From positions 1 through 32,510 of the forward strand of contig NZ_JAUMZG010000016.1 in assembly GCF_030528245.1 (NCBI RefSeq): a stretch of DNA of 32,510 bases, written 5' to 3'. The position numbers were made by a program, and so were the translations under genes. A model generated the notes under the pieces. The model saw nothing but the letters and a program-made list of their open reading frames with translations, ran no database searches and was not told where the DNA came from. Positions within the stretch are counted from its first letter, which is position 1. Each line of letters begins with the position of its first letter. Shown in pieces: positions 1-8,790 of this stretch. The stretch is from Campylobacter sp. (GTDB lineage Bacteria; Campylobacterota; Campylobacteria; Campylobacterales; Campylobacteraceae).

Positions 1-54
1 ACTTAGGATCTGGTGCAGCAATGCGTGAAGGTTCAAGTCCTTTCATCCGCACCA
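1..54 (+). tRNA. tRNA-Leu(UAG), 3' part only
   Basis: The window opens inside a tRNA, at the last base of the 5' anticodon stem. The anticodon loop CTTAGGA (2-8) gives anticodon TAG at 4-6, so it reads CUN leucine codons. A long variable arm follows, as expected for class II tRNA-Leu. The T arm is GAAGG-TTCAAGT-CCTTT, then the acceptor strand CATCCGC, discriminator A and encoded CCA (52-54). The D arm and 5' acceptor strand lie outside the window. The gene converges on uvrA, whose stop is 11 bases further on; a T5 run follows the CCA. Confidence 0.9.
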
Positions 55-65
55 TTTTTGCTATT

Positions 66-2879
66 TCACCCCCCAAGCTCCAGGCTTAAAAAATACCCCG
101 TATAAGAGCCGCTTTTTTTATGCTCCATAGCCACTTTTTTCACATTTCCCGTGCTGATGATTTTTCCCCCCTTGCTACCGCCCTCAGGCCCCATATCGAT
201 GATAAAATCCGCATTTTTAATCACATCCAAATTATGCTCAATCACAAAAACCGAATTCCCAAGCCCCACCAAGTGCTGCAGCACCACCACAAGCCTATCC
301 ACATCCTCAAAATGCAGTCCCGTAGTCGGTTCATCAAGGATATAAAGCGTCCTGCCCGTATCGCTACGACTGAGCTCTTTGGCCAGCTTTATCCTTTGCG
401 CCTCCCCCCCGCTTAGAGTCGTGGCATTTTGCCCCAGAGTGAGATAGTCAAGCCCCACATTGACGAGGGTTTCAAGCTTCTGCTTGATTTTCGGCACGGG
501 GGCAAAAAATTCCCGCGCCTCCAAGATGCTCATGCCCAGCACATCGGCTATGCTTTTGCCCCTGTATTTTATCTCCAAAGTCGCCTCATTGTAGCGCTTT
601 CCCATGCAAGTATCGCAAACAACCATCACATCGGGCAGAAAATGCATTTCAATCTTCAGCTCCCCATCCCCGCTACATTTTTCACAACGCCCCCCCTTGA
701 CATTGAAAGAAAAGCGCCCCGCCTTATAGCCGCGCATTTTGGCCTCCTTCGTGGCGGCGAAGAGATTGCGAATTTCATCCATCGTGCCCGTGTAGGTGGC
801 TGGATTTGAGCGGGGGGTGCGACCTATGGGGCTTTGATCGAGGTAGATGACCTTATCAAGCCGCTCCAGTCCCTCAAGCTTCACGCCGCTGAGTTTTTGA
901 ATTTTTTTCGCTCGGTTGAGGGCCTCTTTGGCAAAGGGCAGGAGGGTTTGCAGGATCAAAGAACTCTTCCCCGAGCCAGACACCCCCGTGATGGCGACTA
1001 AATTTTGCAGAGGAAAGGCGGCGTCTAGGTTTTTGATGTTATTGATGCTCACATTTTTGAGCTTCAACCAGTGCTTTTGGGGGCGATTTTTTTGGTGCGA
1101 AACGCTCTTTTTCCCGCTCATAAAAAGGGCGGTTTGCCCCTTGCTCTCAAGCAGGGCTTTAAAATTCCCAGCAAAAACGACCTCCCCGCCAAATTTCCCC
1201 GCCCGCGGCCCTATATCCACGATAAAATCCGCCGACTCAATGGTCTTTTTATCGTGCTCGACCACGATGAGGGTATTGCCCTTTTGCTGCAAATTGCGCA
1301 GGGTTTTGATGAGCTTTTGCGTGTCCCTCTCGTGCAGTCCGATGCTAGGCTCATCGAGCACATACATCACCCCGCTAAGCCCCGAGCCAATCTGCGAGGC
1401 GATGCGGATGCGCTGCGCCTCCCCCCCGCTAATGCTCCTCGCATCCCGTCCCAGACTCAAGTATCCAAGCCCCACATCAAAGAGAAAAAAAAGCCTTTCG
1501 TTGATTTCTTTTAAAATGGGCGTGGCGATGAGGGCTTCTTGCGGGGAAAGATGGGAGAAATTGTTTTCATTGGAGAAAAAATTCGCGCTATTTTCTATGC
1601 TCATGTCCAAAATTTCACCCAGCCCCTTGCCCGCGACCCTAACGGCTAAATTTTGCGGCCCCAAGCGATGCCCACCGCAGTTCTTGCAGGGCTTCTCGCT
1701 CATAAATTCAGCCAAGTCCTTCTCATCCTTTAGCATGTCGTAGGCGATCTTCACCACGCCCTCAAATTGGCGCTTCAGCCTGTGCCGCTTCCAAAAAAAT
1801 TCCACCGCCTTAGCCGTGCCGTAGTGGATGAGCTTTTTTTGCTCTGCATCAAGCTCGGCGTAGGGAATTTTGGTCGGGATGTCGTTTTGCTCGCAAAAGG
1901 CAAGGAGAAATTTATAATAATAGCTTTTGTTAAAGCCATACATCACCCGCACGGCCCCGCCCTCAAGGCTTAAATTTTCATCGATGATTTTGCTCATGTC
2001 CAAAGTGTAGCGGATGCCCAGTCCGCCGCAGTCCTCACAGGCTCCTTTGGGGGAGTTGAAGGAAAAGCTTAAAGGCTCAAGCGGGGGGAAAGAAATTTTG
2101 CAGGCAAAACAAGCATTATGCTCGCTGTAATGATAATGCCGCTCAATGCCTAGCTCATCGGCGTTTAGCACCTCAATTTCCAGCGTCCCAAAGCTCTCCT
2201 CAAGCCCCCTTTCAATGTCGCCGCTCAACCGAGCCAGAAGATCCTTTTGGATTTCCAAGCGGTCGATGACGAGCTTGATGGTGTGCTTTTTGGTCTTGGA
2301 AAGCTCTATTTCTTCATCAAGTCGCACCAAAACCCCATCGATTTGCACCCGCACAAAGCCCTTTTGTCTCAAATTCTCAAGCAAATCCGCGTAAGAGCCC
2401 TTTTTTTCACGCACTAGTGGGGAGTAGATGATGATTTTAGCGCCCTCTGGGAGCTTTAAAATTTCATTCGTGATGTCGCCAACACTCATCGAGGAAATTT
2501 TTTCCCCGCATTGATGGCAGTGCTGGATGCCTATGCGCGCGTAAAGCAGGCGTAGATAATCGTAAATTTCAGTGATGGTCCCCACGGTGGAGCGAGGGTT
2601 TTTGGAGGTGGTTTTTTGATCGATGGCGATGGCGGGCGTGAGCCCTTCGATCTTGTCGACTTCAGGCTTGCCGACCCTGTCTAAAAACTGGCGCGCATAG
2701 GCGCTGAGGCTTTCTATGTAGCGTCTTTGCCCCTCGGCATAAAGCGTGCCAAAGGCTAGGGTGGATTTGCCCGAGCCTGAGAGCCCGGTGAAGACGATGA
2801 GCTTGTTTTTGGGGAGTTCTAGGTGGATGTTTTTGAGATTGTTTTCCCTGGCGCCGATGATTTTTATCGTGTCGTTCAT
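66..2879 (-). CDS. uvrA: Excinuclease ABC subunit A (UvrA)
   Basis: This is the damage-recognition ATPase of nucleotide excision repair; it dimerises, loads UvrB at lesions and acts in the cytoplasm. The 937 residues match the usual full length (about 940). It has two ABC modules. The first Walker A is GLSGSGKST (about residues 32-40), with signature SISGGEAQRI and Walker B YVLDEPSIGLH. The second has GVSGSGKSS, TLSGGEAQRI and YILDEPTTGLH. Zinc-finger cysteines appear as CHQCG, CFAC...CEDC, and CEKC...CDTC in the second module. The ATG is preceded by AGGAT at good spacing. It has its own promoter in the 59-base gap after cysM. Two G7 runs encode the SGGEA signatures. Nothing looks broken. Confidence 0.98.
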   Translation of the reverse strand: MNDTIKIIGARENNLKNIHLELPKNKLIVFTGLSGSGKSTLAFGTLYAEGQRRYIESLSAYARQFLDRVGKPEVDKIEGLTPAIAIDQKTTSKNPRSTVGTITEIYDYLRLLYARIGIQHCHQCGEKISSMSVGDITNEILKLPEGAKIIIYSPLVREKKGSYADLLENLRQKGFVRVQIDGVLVRLDEEIELSKTKKHTIKLVIDRLEIQKDLLARLSGDIERGLEESFGTLEIEVLNADELGIERHYHYSEHNACFACKISFPPLEPLSFSFNSPKGACEDCGGLGIRYTLDMSKIIDENLSLEGGAVRVMYGFNKSYYYKFLLAFCEQNDIPTKIPYAELDAEQKKLIHYGTAKAVEFFWKRHRLKRQFEGVVKIAYDMLKDEKDLAEFMSEKPCKNCGGHRLGPQNLAVRVAGKGLGEILDMSIENSANFFSNENNFSHLSPQEALIATPILKEINERLFFLFDVGLGYLSLGRDARSISGGEAQRIRIASQIGSGLSGVMYVLDEPSIGLHERDTQKLIKTLRNLQQKGNTLIVVEHDKKTIESADFIVDIGPRAGKFGGEVVFAGNFKALLESKGQTALFMSGKKSVSHQKNRPQKHWLKLKNVSINNIKNLDAAFPLQNLVAITGVSGSGKSSLILQTLLPFAKEALNRAKKIQKLSGVKLEGLERLDKVIYLDQSPIGRTPRSNPATYTGTMDEIRNLFAATKEAKMRGYKAGRFSFNVKGGRCEKCSGDGELKIEMHFLPDVMVVCDTCMGKRYNEATLEIKYRGKSIADVLGMSILEAREFFAPVPKIKQKLETLVNVGLDYLTLGQNATTLSGGEAQRIKLAKELSRSDTGRTLYILDEPTTGLHFEDVDRLVVVLQHLVGLGNSVFVIEHNLDVIKNADFIIDMGPEGGSKGGKIISTGNVKKVAMEHKKSGSYTGYFLSLELGG

Positions 2880-2908
2880 TTTTTATCCTAAATTTTTAGT
2901 GGGGGTGG

Positions 2909-2914
2909 ATTTTA
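2909..2914 (-). promoter_or_regulatory. Likely sigma-70 -10 box for uvrA
   Basis: On the minus strand the sequence reads TGATAAAAT, an extended -10 (TGn plus TAAAAT), about 30 bases upstream of the uvrA ATG. Campylobacter vegetative promoters typically have this element and no conserved -35. The gap between cysM and uvrA is only 59 bases and shows no terminator hairpin, so read-through from the sulfur operon is also possible. Confidence 0.55.
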
Positions 2915-2938
2915 TCAAAATTGAGTGAAGCTAAAAAT

Positions 2939-3841
2939 TTAAAGGATTTCTTTGCTGAGATACCGACTGAAATCATCGGCAAAAAGCGTTACGATGGTGG
3001 ATTTTTCAACCCTCTCCGCAAGCTTCAAGCAGGCCCTCAGGCAGGCTCCGGATGAAATCCCCACCAAAAGCCCCTCATTTTTTATCGCCATCCTAAGCCC
3101 CTCATAGGCCTCCTCATCACTGATTTTTTCCACGCTATCGATGAGCTTTAAATTCATGGTGTTGGGGATGAAATTATTGCCGATGCCCTCGATGTTCATG
3201 CAGCCGCCCGTGCCACCTCCGATGATGGAGCCCACAGGATCGCAAAGCACGGCTTGAATTTTTTCATTTTGCTCCTTTAAAAATTTGACGATCCCGCTAA
3301 AACTCCCCCCGCTACCAGCGCCGCAGACGAAAAAATCAAGCCCCGGCAGGTCCGCATAAATTTCTCGAGCCGTATTTTCGTAGTGCGTTTTTGGATTTTC
3401 TGGATTTTCAAATTGATTGAGAGTGAGGGCGTTGGGATTAGCATCCAAAAGCTCCTTAGCCTTCGCGATAGCGCCCTGCATGCCCTCATCTTTGGGCGTG
3501 TTGATGACCTCAGCGCCCAAGCTACGCATGAGGGTTTGCTTTTCTATGGAGAATTTTTCTGGCACCACAAGCTGCACACGAAGCCCAAAATGTAAGGCCA
3601 CAAAGGCTATGCCAAGCCCCATATTGCCAGCCGTGGGCTCAATGATGACGGAATTTTCATTCAAAGCGCCCTCGCGCCGTAATTTGCTCAAAATTTGAAA
3701 GGCGACGCGATCCTTGATGCCCCCGGCGGGATTTTGCGACTCCAATTTAGCAAAAATGCGGTTTTGGTTGGGAATTTTGATGCGCGAAAGTTCCACTAGG
3801 GGGGTGTTGCCTATGAGTTCGATACTTGAGTGGTAAAGCAT
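2939..3841 (-). CDS. cysM: PLP-dependent cysteine synthase / OAS-dependent cystathionine beta-synthase family
   Basis: This is a fold-type II PLP enzyme of 300 residues. The PLP lysine is K43 in NPAGGIKDR, where the Ser usual in this motif (NPxxSxKDR) is Gly. The phosphate-binding loop GAGSGGSFSG and the late SSGA motif are present. The substrate loop reads EPTAGNMG, whereas CysK/CysM normally have TSGN. From memory TAGN is typical of MccA-type enzymes, which condense O-acetylserine (or serine) with homocysteine to cystathionine. Its ATG overlaps the stop of the upstream metB/mccB-like gene (TAATG), giving translational coupling, like the mccA-mccB pair of Bacillus and HP0107-HP0106 of Helicobacter pylori. 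I infer reverse transsulfuration; plain cysteine synthase remains possible. It is the last gene of the operon. Confidence 0.82.
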   Translation of the reverse strand: MLYHSSIELIGNTPLVELSRIKIPNQNRIFAKLESQNPAGGIKDRVAFQILSKLRREGALNENSVIIEPTAGNMGLGIAFVALHFGLRVQLVVPEKFSIEKQTLMRSLGAEVINTPKDEGMQGAIAKAKELLDANPNALTLNQFENPENPKTHYENTAREIYADLPGLDFFVCGAGSGGSFSGIVKFLKEQNEKIQAVLCDPVGSIIGGGTGGCMNIEGIGNNFIPNTMNLKLIDSVEKISDEEAYEGLRMAIKNEGLLVGISSGACLRACLKLAERVEKSTIVTLFADDFSRYLSKEIL

Positions 3842-4989
3842 TATTTTCTAGCCCTCTCAATGGCCCCCATCACATCATCCAGCAGATCCCTAGCATCCTC
3901 GATGCCCACAGAAAGCCGAATCAAACCATCACAAATTCCATTGGCCCTTCGTATGTGCTCGGGGATGGAGGCGTGAGTCATGCTAGCCGGATGGCAAAGC
4001 AGCGACTCCACCCCGCCCAGACTTTCGGCCAAAACGATGATTTTCGTGCTTTTGAGAAAAATTTTATGGTCATAATCCTCCTTCAAAACGAAGCTCAAAA
4101 CCCCCCCCCCGCCTCCACGCGCCTGAGCCTTGTGCGTGGCGTAATCCTCGCTATCTTCTAAGCCGGGGTAATGAACCCTTTGCACGGCTTGGCATTGGCT
4201 GAGTTTTTGCGCTAAGAAGAGGGCGTTTTCGCAGTGTTTTTGCATCCTAAGTCCTAAAGTTTTCATCCCGCGAATGAGTAAAAAACTCTCAAATGGCGCT
4301 AAAATGGAGCCTATGGCGTTTTGCAAAAAGCCTATTTTTTGGGCTAAATTCTCATCATCGACCACCACAAGCCCCGCAATCAAATCGCTATGCCCACCCA
4401 GATACTTAGTCGCAGAGTGTAAGACTATATCGATGCCAAGCTCAAGCGGCCTTTGCAAATAGGGCGTCATGAAGGTATTATCCACGATGCTTAAGATGCC
4501 TTTTTTTTTACAAAGCGCGGCGACTTCTCTTAGGGGTGTTACTGTGAGGAGAGGATTGGCCGGGCTTTCGATCAAGACCGCCCTCACTTCCTCACTCAAA
4601 GCCGCCTCCAAAGCCTCCAAATTTCTCGTATCTACGATTTTATAATGCAGCTCAAACTGCGAAAAAACCTGAGCCAGAATTCTAAAGGTCCCCCCATAAA
4701 CATTATGGGAAATCACCACGCTATCACCGCTTTTAAAAAGGCTCAAAATCGTGCCAATGGCCGCCATCCCTGAGGCAAAGGCAAAGCCGTATTTGCCCCC
4801 CTCGCACGCGGCTATGAGGCTTTCTATGCCGTCTCGGGTGGGGTTTTTTGTGCGTGAGTATTCATAGCCTGAGTGCTCTCCTAGGGCCCTTTGTGCGAAG
4901 GTTGAGGTTTGGTAGATGGGCACATTGACGGCTCCCGTTCTGGGGTCTGTCGTTTGCCCTCCGTGTATGAGTAGGGTGTCTGGGTGCAT
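3841..4989 (-). CDS. metB: Cystathionine gamma-synthase / gamma-lyase (Cys/Met metabolism PLP enzyme)
   Basis: This is a fold-type I PLP enzyme of 382 residues, the normal length for MetB/MccB. It shows SRTKNPTRD (about 46-53), SGMAA, the PLP-lysine motif SATKYLGGHSD with K195, and LAESLGGVESLLCHP near the C terminus. Motifs alone do not separate gamma-synthase from gamma-lyase. Pairing with an MccA-like gene favours gamma-lyase (cystathionine to cysteine), while metY in the same operon already supplies homocysteine. AAGGA lies at the end of the upstream symporter gene and the ATG follows its stop by one base. Two slippery tracts lie inside: A9 (minus strand, 4501-4509) and G10 (4101-4110, codons 294-297). 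The reading frame is intact at these lengths, so the gene is ON here. Confidence 0.88.
   Translation of the reverse strand: MHPDTLLIHGGQTTDPRTGAVNVPIYQTSTFAQRALGEHSGYEYSRTKNPTRDGIESLIAACEGGKYGFAFASGMAAIGTILSLFKSGDSVVISHNVYGGTFRILAQVFSQFELHYKIVDTRNLEALEAALSEEVRAVLIESPANPLLTVTPLREVAALCKKKGILSIVDNTFMTPYLQRPLELGIDIVLHSATKYLGGHSDLIAGLVVVDDENLAQKIGFLQNAIGSILAPFESFLLIRGMKTLGLRMQKHCENALFLAQKLSQCQAVQRVHYPGLEDSEDYATHKAQARGGGGGVLSFVLKEDYDHKIFLKSTKIIVLAESLGGVESLLCHPASMTHASIPEHIRRANGICDGLIRLSVGIEDARDLLDDVMGAIERARK
4101..4110 (-). repeat. G10 homopolymer tract inside metB/mccB
   Basis: Ten consecutive C on the plus strand read as G10 in the gene and encode part of R291-GGGGG-V297. Most other G/C runs in the window are 6-7 bases; only the maf tract is longer. 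In Campylobacter, G tracts of about 8 or more commonly mutate by slipped-strand mispairing. One base gained or lost would cut off about 85 C-terminal residues and disturb the stop-start coupling to cysM. Confidence 0.8.
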
Positions 4990-4990
4990 T

Positions 4991-6379
4991 TTAGTCCTTT
5001 TTATAAATTTGCAAATCGATGGCCTTGAGATTTTTAGCGGTGCAAAGGGCTGAGGTCATGGCGCCTGAGACATTGCTTGCTGTGCGCGCCATATCGACGA
5101 TGGGATCTACGGCTAAAATCAAGCTTAAAAGCATGAAATTTTCTCCAAAGCCTATGCCCGCTAGCATGATGGAGGCTGCCATTGTCGCGCTGCCCGGGAC
5201 CCCAGCGATGCCCAAAGAGCCCAAAACAGCCACCAAAACTATCATCAAAATGAAGCTAAAATCAAGCTCCACTCCCAGCACAGCCGCCACAAATACCGCC
5301 GCCATTGCGGGAAAATACCCCGCGCAACCGTTAAGCCCCGTGGTCGTGCTGATGGAGGCTACGAAATTTGCCACCGCTGAGGAAACCCCGAGCCTTTCTT
5401 GAAGGGTGGAGATGCTAAGGGGCAGGGTCGCCACACTGGAGCGGGAACTGAAGGCGAAAAGCCAAACGGGGAAGGCCTTTTTCGCGTAAGTGAGTGGGTT
5501 TAAGCCCTGAGAAAGTAGGAGGGCAAAATGCACCAGAAACATCAAAATCATCGCCGCGTAGGTGAGGATGATGAAGAGTCCTGCCGTTTTGATGGCCTCA
5601 AAGCCGTTGCTTAAAATCACATTAGCCATCATGCACACCACAGCATAAGGCATGAAACGAATGACGGCCGCGGTCATGTGCATCATGAGGCCGTAGAATG
5701 AGAGCACGAGATTTTTAAAGCTCTCAAAGGGCTTGGCGTATTCATCTTTTTTGCTGATATTTTTTGCGCAAATTCCAACAAAAAAAGCAAAAAGGACGAT
5801 GGCGATGATGTTTTCCTTAGCCATGGCGTTGATGATGTTGCTGGGGATGAGATTTTTCAAAATGTCCGTAAAGCTTGAAATTTCCCTGATTTGTCGCGTC
5901 CCCTCAGTCTGGCCAAAGCCCTCTCCCAAGCCAAAACTCAGCGCCAAAAATACTCCGAGCATCGCCGCTAAAGCCGTGCTAAAGAGTATCCAAAACAAGC
6001 TCGTGCCTATGAGGGCTGTGATTTTCATGTCCTTGTCGATCTCTATGATCACCTTGATGATGCAGGCGAAAATGAGGGGGATGACGAGCATCTTGATGAA
6101 GGAGACGAAAACGCCGCTGAAAAATCCAAGCCAATGTTTGGCCTCGCCAAACCAAACGATGCTTTTTGCTTCATTGGCATCGGGATAGGCCGCCAAATGC
6201 TGCAAAATGAAACCCAAAAAAAGTCCCACAAAAAGGGCGAAGAGCATCCTTAGGGAGAAATTGATTTTTTTATCGCGCATCCTTTTGATGCAAAAAAATA
6301 TCCCAAAAAGCACGGCGAAAATGATGAAAATTTGAGGACTGGAAAGTTTTAAAAAATGAGTGAAAAATTCTTGATTCAT
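4991..6379 (-). CDS. tcyP: Dicarboxylate/amino acid:cation symporter, probable cystine importer TcyP
   Basis: This is an inner-membrane secondary transporter of the DAACS (sodium:dicarboxylate symporter) family, 462 residues, with about eight hydrophobic segments. Family signatures are the serine-rich re-entrant loop (FAFSSRSSVATLPLS), the GLNGCAGYFPAM stretch, GIAGVPGSATMA, and DPIVDMARTASNVSG near the end. The open frame extends 39 codons upstream into metA, but the start chosen (MNQEFF) follows AGGATCACC, 16 bases after the metA stop. The closest relative I recall is C. jejuni Cj0025c, reported as a cystine transporter, and B. subtilis TcyP. Its position between metA and metB supports cystine as substrate; glutamate or dicarboxylate transport is the alternative. 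Confidence 0.85.
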   Translation of the reverse strand: MNQEFFTHFLKLSSPQIFIIFAVLFGIFFCIKRMRDKKINFSLRMLFALFVGLFLGFILQHLAAYPDANEAKSIVWFGEAKHWLGFFSGVFVSFIKMLVIPLIFACIIKVIIEIDKDMKITALIGTSLFWILFSTALAAMLGVFLALSFGLGEGFGQTEGTRQIREISSFTDILKNLIPSNIINAMAKENIIAIVLFAFFVGICAKNISKKDEYAKPFESFKNLVLSFYGLMMHMTAAVIRFMPYAVVCMMANVILSNGFEAIKTAGLFIILTYAAMILMFLVHFALLLSQGLNPLTYAKKAFPVWLFAFSSRSSVATLPLSISTLQERLGVSSAVANFVASISTTTGLNGCAGYFPAMAAVFVAAVLGVELDFSFILMIVLVAVLGSLGIAGVPGSATMAASIMLAGIGFGENFMLLSLILAVDPIVDMARTASNVSGAMTSALCTAKNLKAIDLQIYKKD

Positions 6380-6395
6380 GGTGATCCTTTGGTGA

Positions 6396-7280
6396 TTATA
6401 AAACGAAGGGTGTGGTTTGATAAACATAATAATTGAGCCAATTGGAAAAGATGGTCCCCGCATCCGAGCGCCAGTTGTATTTGATGCTGCCGTCATTTTT
6501 GTAGTAATTTTTGGGTCGTTTTATTTTGTGATTGAGTTGAAAATCTCTAATGTACTCGAGCTCTAAGGTTTCTCTAAAATACTCCAAATGCCCCAAAATA
6601 AACACATCTTGCCTGTCTCTAAGCATAGAAATTCCCACCTCATCGTTTCGCAGTAGGATTTGCAATTCTTTATTTCTTTTCAAGGCCTCCTCGTCGATGT
6701 GCGCATTCCTTGCGTGGGGCATTAAAACATGTTCGTTGAGATTGCTTAAAATCAAGTCTTGCTTGACCACCTCATGCTCAAAAACGCCAAAAGATTTTTC
6801 CCTCAAAGCATATTTTCCAATGCCGTAAAAATAATAAAGCGCCCCCATAGCCCCCCAGCAAATATACATCGTGCTGGTAACGCTTTGACGCAGAAAAGTG
6901 AAAATATCCTTAAGCTCATCCCAATACTTCACCTCTTCAAATTCCAAAAGCTCCACAGGCGCACCCGTAACGATGGCCCCGTCAAATTTTTTATCTTTGA
7001 AATTGTTGATCCCCTTATAAAATTTATCCAAGTGCTCCATGGGCGTATTCTTGCCCACATAGCTCTGAGTGGCGATGAGGGTGATGTTGATCTGCAAAGG
7101 AGAATTCGCCAGCAAGGATAAAAGCTGATTTTCTGTTTCTATCTTGGTCGGCATTAAATTTAAAATGACAATTTCTAAGGGGCGAATTTTTTGCGTATTC
7201 GCCCTTTGTGTGTCCATGATGAAAACATTATTTTTCAGGCTTTCAAAAGCGGGGATGTCCTTAGGGATGATCAGTGGCAT
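6396..7280 (-). CDS. metA: Homoserine O-acyltransferase (MetA), probably acetyl-CoA type
   Basis: It acylates the hydroxyl of homoserine, the first committed step of methionine synthesis, in the cytoplasm. It is 294 residues. The catalytic cysteine is C141 in [12 protein letters not shown], with the HEV motif shortly after. The residue known to set acyl specificity (position 111 in E. coli/B. cereus numbering) is Glu here, in TGAPVE (E110). Gly at this site gives succinyl-CoA use (E. coli) and Glu gives acetyl-CoA use (B. cereus), so the product is probably O-acetylhomoserine, which suits MetY next door. The start ATG follows AGGAG and lies 10 bases after the metY stop. An upstream in-frame TTG at 7301 overlaps metY and lacks a ribosome site. 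Confidence 0.95.
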   Translation of the reverse strand: MPLIIPKDIPAFESLKNNVFIMDTQRANTQKIRPLEIVILNLMPTKIETENQLLSLLANSPLQINITLIATQSYVGKNTPMEHLDKFYKGINNFKDKKFDGAIVTGAPVELLEFEEVKYWDELKDIFTFLRQSVTSTMYICWGAMGALYYFYGIGKYALREKSFGVFEHEVVKQDLILSNLNEHVLMPHARNAHIDEEALKRNKELQILLRNDEVGISMLRDRQDVFILGHLEYFRETLELEYIRDFQLNHKIKRPKNYYKNDGSIKYNWRSDAGTIFSNWLNYYVYQTTPFVL

Positions 7281-7290
7281 CAAGCTTCTC

Positions 7291-8580
7291 CTAAGCCTCA
7301 ATCGCTCGCTTCAAATCCTTTATCAAATCCTCCACATCCTCAAGCCCTATGCTAAGTCTTACCGTTTTTGGCGTGATTTGCGCTGAGTCGAGTTCCTTTT
7401 GACTGAGCTGGGAGTGCGTTGTGGAGTAGGGGTGTATGATGAGGGATTTGCTATCGCCTATGTTAGCGGTGATGGAGAAAAGCTCTAGGTTGTTGCAAAT
7501 TTTCAAAGCCTGTTCCTCGCTTTTCGCCTCAAAGCTTAACAAACCACTGGCCAAACCATCTTTGAAATAAGTTTTCAAAAGCTTATTGTAAGGGTTTGAA
7601 GCAAGGCCCGGGTAACTCACCTCATCCACTTGGGGGTGCTTTTCTAAAAATTCGGCGATTTTTAAGGCGCTATCTGAGTGTTTTTTGATGCGCAGGTCCA
7701 AAGTTTCAAGCCCTTGCAGGATGATCCACGCATTCGTAGGAGAGATGCAGGCTCCCGTATTTCGCAGCCACTCAAGCAGGACCCGCGCGCAAAAATTCGG
7801 CAGGGGCAGCTGGCTATAAATCAGCCCGTGATAGCTCTCGTCTGGGGTGTTGAATTCTGGGTAGCGCGGATTGTCTTTGATCAACGCATTGAGTCCGTGG
7901 CGCTCTATGATCGCTCCGCCTAGGGCAGAACCTTGCCCGTTGATGTATTTTGTGAGGCTATAAACGACCACATCCACGCCAAAATCAAAAGAGCGGTGCA
8001 AGAAGGGGGTGGCGACTGTGTTATCGCAAATGCTGATGATTTTGTATTTTTGAGCAATTTGCGTGATGGTGCGGGTATCGGCTATGGAAATTTGGGGATT
8101 TGAAAGGCTTTCAAAGAAAATGGCCTTCGTCCTATCATCGATCAAATTTTCAAGTCCTTTCGCATTGTCAATGTCAAAAACCCTCCCCTCGATGCCAAAG
8201 CGCTTCAAAATGTGTGCCAGAAGGGTTTGAGAGCCTCCGTAAATTTTGTTAGAATAGATAATATTATCGCCCACAGAAGCCGTATTGACAAGGGTGTAAA
8301 ACAAAGCCGAGGTGCCGCTTGCGGTGATGATGCTGCTAGCGCCGCCCTCGATGGCGTTGAGACGCTCTGCTAGCGCCTGTATGGTGGGGTTTGTAACGCG
8401 GGTGTAGATGTTGCCCAGCTCTTCAAGGGCGAAGCGTTTGCCTGCCTGCTCCAAATTTTCAAAGCTATAAGCCGTGCTTTGATAGATCGGGATGCTTAGG
8501 GTCCTTTGTCGGTCATACTCATAGCCTGCGTGCAGGGCTAGGGTGCTTGGGGTGAAGTTGTTGTGTGTTAAATTTGCCAT
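7291..8580 (-). CDS. metY: O-acetylhomoserine sulfhydrylase (MetY)
   Basis: It makes homocysteine from O-acetylhomoserine and sulfide. The 429 residues match the family length and are longer than MetB-type relatives (about 380). Features: RVTNPT (61-66), [15 protein letters not shown], the PLP-lysine motif [15 protein letters not shown] with K211, and [12 protein letters not shown] toward the C terminus. The long insertion region around [15 protein letters not shown] separates MetY from cystathionine enzymes. The ATG follows AAGGAATTATT. It is the first full-size gene of the operon and lies 102 bases after a short Cys-rich reading frame. Orthologues in C. jejuni are often labelled metB, but length and sequence fit MetY. 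Confidence 0.93.
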   Translation of the reverse strand: MANLTHNNFTPSTLALHAGYEYDRQRTLSIPIYQSTAYSFENLEQAGKRFALEELGNIYTRVTNPTIQALAERLNAIEGGASSIITASGTSALFYTLVNTASVGDNIIYSNKIYGGSQTLLAHILKRFGIEGRVFDIDNAKGLENLIDDRTKAIFFESLSNPQISIADTRTITQIAQKYKIISICDNTVATPFLHRSFDFGVDVVVYSLTKYINGQGSALGGAIIERHGLNALIKDNPRYPEFNTPDESYHGLIYSQLPLPNFCARVLLEWLRNTGACISPTNAWIILQGLETLDLRIKKHSDSALKIAEFLEKHPQVDEVSYPGLASNPYNKLLKTYFKDGLASGLLSFEAKSEEQALKICNNLELFSITANIGDSKSLIIHPYSTTHSQLSQKELDSAQITPKTVRLSIGLEDVEDLIKDLKRAIEA

Positions 8581-8785
8581 AATAATTCCTTAAATCAATG
8601 CGTAATGAAATGTTTGAACTTGGGAAAAACCCTTGAAAACTTTAGTTTGATTGTAAATTTATGATAATGTTTAGAGTAGAAGTCAGGCGCACAAGGCGCA
8701 CATTGGATAACATTTAAAAAAGTTGAGGAAAAATTTGCCGAGAGTTTCTTCAAACCGCACCATCTCATCTCCTTTTTTAAATTTC
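8581..8785 (-). promoter_or_regulatory. 5' leader of the sulfur operon, candidate attenuator
   Basis: This leader runs from the predicted start of transcription to the metY ATG. It contains a translated-looking 26-codon frame with clustered Cys codons (separate entry), a 102-base spacer, and the metY Shine-Dalgarno. The minus-strand RNA segment CAATGTG (8705-8699, in the Cys22 codon region) can pair over seven positions, one of them U-G, with CGCATTG (8602-8596), just before the metY ribosome site. A ribosome stalled on Cys22 or Cys25 would cover the first partner. I see no intrinsic terminator: the only hairpin (GGG-TTTTT-CCC) is three base pairs with no T tail. A SAM riboswitch or T-box core was not recognised. 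Confidence 0.45.
8683..8763 (-). CDS. Putative Cys-rich leader peptide, 26 aa
   Basis: This short frame starts with ATG five bases after AAGGAG (8774-8769), one of the best ribosome sites in the window, and ends with TGA. The peptide begins MVRFEETLGK, has a hydrophobic middle (FFLNFF) and ends KCYPMCALCA, so Cys occupies positions 18, 22 and 25 and Met 21. Clustered codons for the end product at the end of a short frame ahead of a biosynthetic operon are the hallmark of leader-peptide control. I infer cysteine (possibly methionine) sensing upstream of metY-metA-tcyP-metB-cysM. A Zn- or redox-binding microprotein is an alternative. Translation is not proven from sequence. Confidence 0.6.
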   Translation of the reverse strand: MVRFEETLGKFFLNFFKCYPMCALCA

Positions 8786-8790
8786 CCAAA

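Noticed and set aside
404..410. G/C runs of 7 (uvrA, fliI, terC, phosphatase) as phase-variable sites
   Set aside because: Length 7 is common in this window and falls in conserved motifs such as SGGEA; well below the G10 and G13 tracts.
916..1743. Long plus-strand open frame (275 codons) antisense to uvrA
   Set aside because: The encoded protein is low complexity with no family resemblance, and uvrA on the other strand is complete and canonical. It is a shadow of uvrA codon use.
8612..8632. Small hairpin (GGG-TTTTT-CCC) as a terminator before metY
   Set aside because: Three base pairs with no T tail on the minus strand; too weak for an intrinsic terminator.
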